Assembly (NCBI GenBank): GCA_031407765.1
Contig: JANOIR010000646.1
Coordinates: forward strand, 1 to 5,622
Reading direction: 5' to 3'
Source of the DNA: JBDSLU01 sp031407765
GTDB lineage: Bacteria; Acidobacteriota; Vicinamibacteria; Vicinamibacterales; Vicinamibacteraceae
DNA: 5,622 nt
The notes under the pieces were generated by a model, which did not search any database, had not been told where the DNA came from, and worked only from the letters and a program-made list of their open reading frames with translations. The position numbers were made by a program, and so were the translations under genes. Position 1 is the first letter of the stretch. The number at the start of each line of letters is the position of its first letter. Shown piece by piece: positions 5,287 to 5,622 of the stretch.

Positions 5287-5622
5287 ATGCGCACTCTACG
5301 GATCGCCGCGCTCGCCGCGGCCGTCATCACGGCAGCCGGTGTGGCCGTCGCCACACAGACAGCCACCCCCAAGCCCGCCGCCATGGAAGGCCTGCTCATG
5401 AAGTCGGCCTTGTTCACGTGGGAATCGGTGCCGGAGACGCCGACCGAGCAAGGCGGGCGGCGCGGCGTCTTCGCGGCGCCGACCGCGACGCTCGACGAGC
5501 TCGAGTACCACACGACGATGCTCAAGCCCGGCGGATCGCCCCATCCGCCTCACACCCACAAGAACGAAGAGCTGATCATCGTCAAGGAAGGCGCCGTCGA
5601 GGCCTACATCAACGGCGAATGG
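5287..5622 (+). CDS. Exported cupin-domain protein (5' part, runs off the window)
   Basis: 112 codons are visible, with no stop before the window ends. Residues 1-22 form a signal peptide (MRTLRIAALAAAVITAAGVA, then VA), so the cupin is probably periplasmic or secreted. Residues about 40-80 are the family lead-in (SALFTWESVP, then TATLDELEYHTTMLKPG). Cupin motif 1, G(X)5HXH(X)3E(X)6G, is matched exactly: G83, H89, H91, E95 and G102. The metal-binding His-His-Glu triad of the first half is therefore intact; the second motif lies beyond the window. The reaction cannot be named, since cupins of this Cupin_2 type range from binding proteins to isomerases and dioxygenases. It is transcribed divergently from the DUF1080 gene, with E4 in between. 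Confidence 0.9.
   Translation, partial: MRTLRIAALAAAVITAAGVAVATQTATPKPAAMEGLLMKSALFTWESVPETPTEQGGRRGVFAAPTATLDELEYHTTMLKPGGSPHPPHTHKNEELIIVKEGAVEAYINGEW

Overview
This is a GC-rich bacterial window with six genes and an unusual density of large imperfect palindromes. The gene content (a secreted DUF1080 protein fused to a PHP-like domain, a secreted cupin, an ArfB-type hydrolase, small secreted proteins of unknown function) and the strong G+C bias suggest a soil-type Acidobacteriota lineage, perhaps Vicinamibacteria. That assignment rests on family habit only; no marker gene is present.

Layout. 70-970 (+): a small exported protein of unknown function, then arfB, a ribosome-rescue peptidyl-tRNA hydrolase, 13 nt apart. 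971-1557: no convincing gene; two large palindromic elements, called here E1 (about 1040-1290) and E2 (about 1319-1535). 1558-2316 (+): a 252-aa protein resembling a restriction-endonuclease-fold protein whose catalytic lysine appears to be replaced by glutamate. 2317-2885: no convincing gene; a third element, E3 (about 2595-2856), which is a diverged copy of E1 in the opposite orientation. 2886-5035 (-): a two-gene unit, first a secreted DUF1080 plus degenerate PHP-like protein, then, 11 nt downstream, a hexapeptide-repeat acyltransferase. 5036-5286: a divergent intergenic region almost filled by a fourth, unrelated palindrome, E4 (5061-5222, 34-nt terminal inverted repeats with 32 matches). 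5287-end (+): the start of an exported cupin with a textbook motif 1.

The main discovery is the E1/E2/E3 family. E1 and E3 share end sequences, an internal box and a GGTCGCGC/GCGCGACC hairpin, and each has a core of 233 bp. In both, the long outer stem is imperfect on one strand but becomes fully paired on the other strand through G-U pairs. It is the same strand relative to the element in both copies, which suggests that a folded single strand (RNA or ssDNA) is what has been maintained. E2 and E3 bracket the nuclease-like gene, so the gene may have arrived with, or been captured between, these elements. No integrase, transposase or canonical attC core was found, so the class of the family remains open.

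Functionally, the DUF1080 and cupin genes fit an exported carbohydrate-related locus transcribed divergently from around E4. The acyltransferase may modify a surface glycan but has no proven link to the DUF1080 protein.
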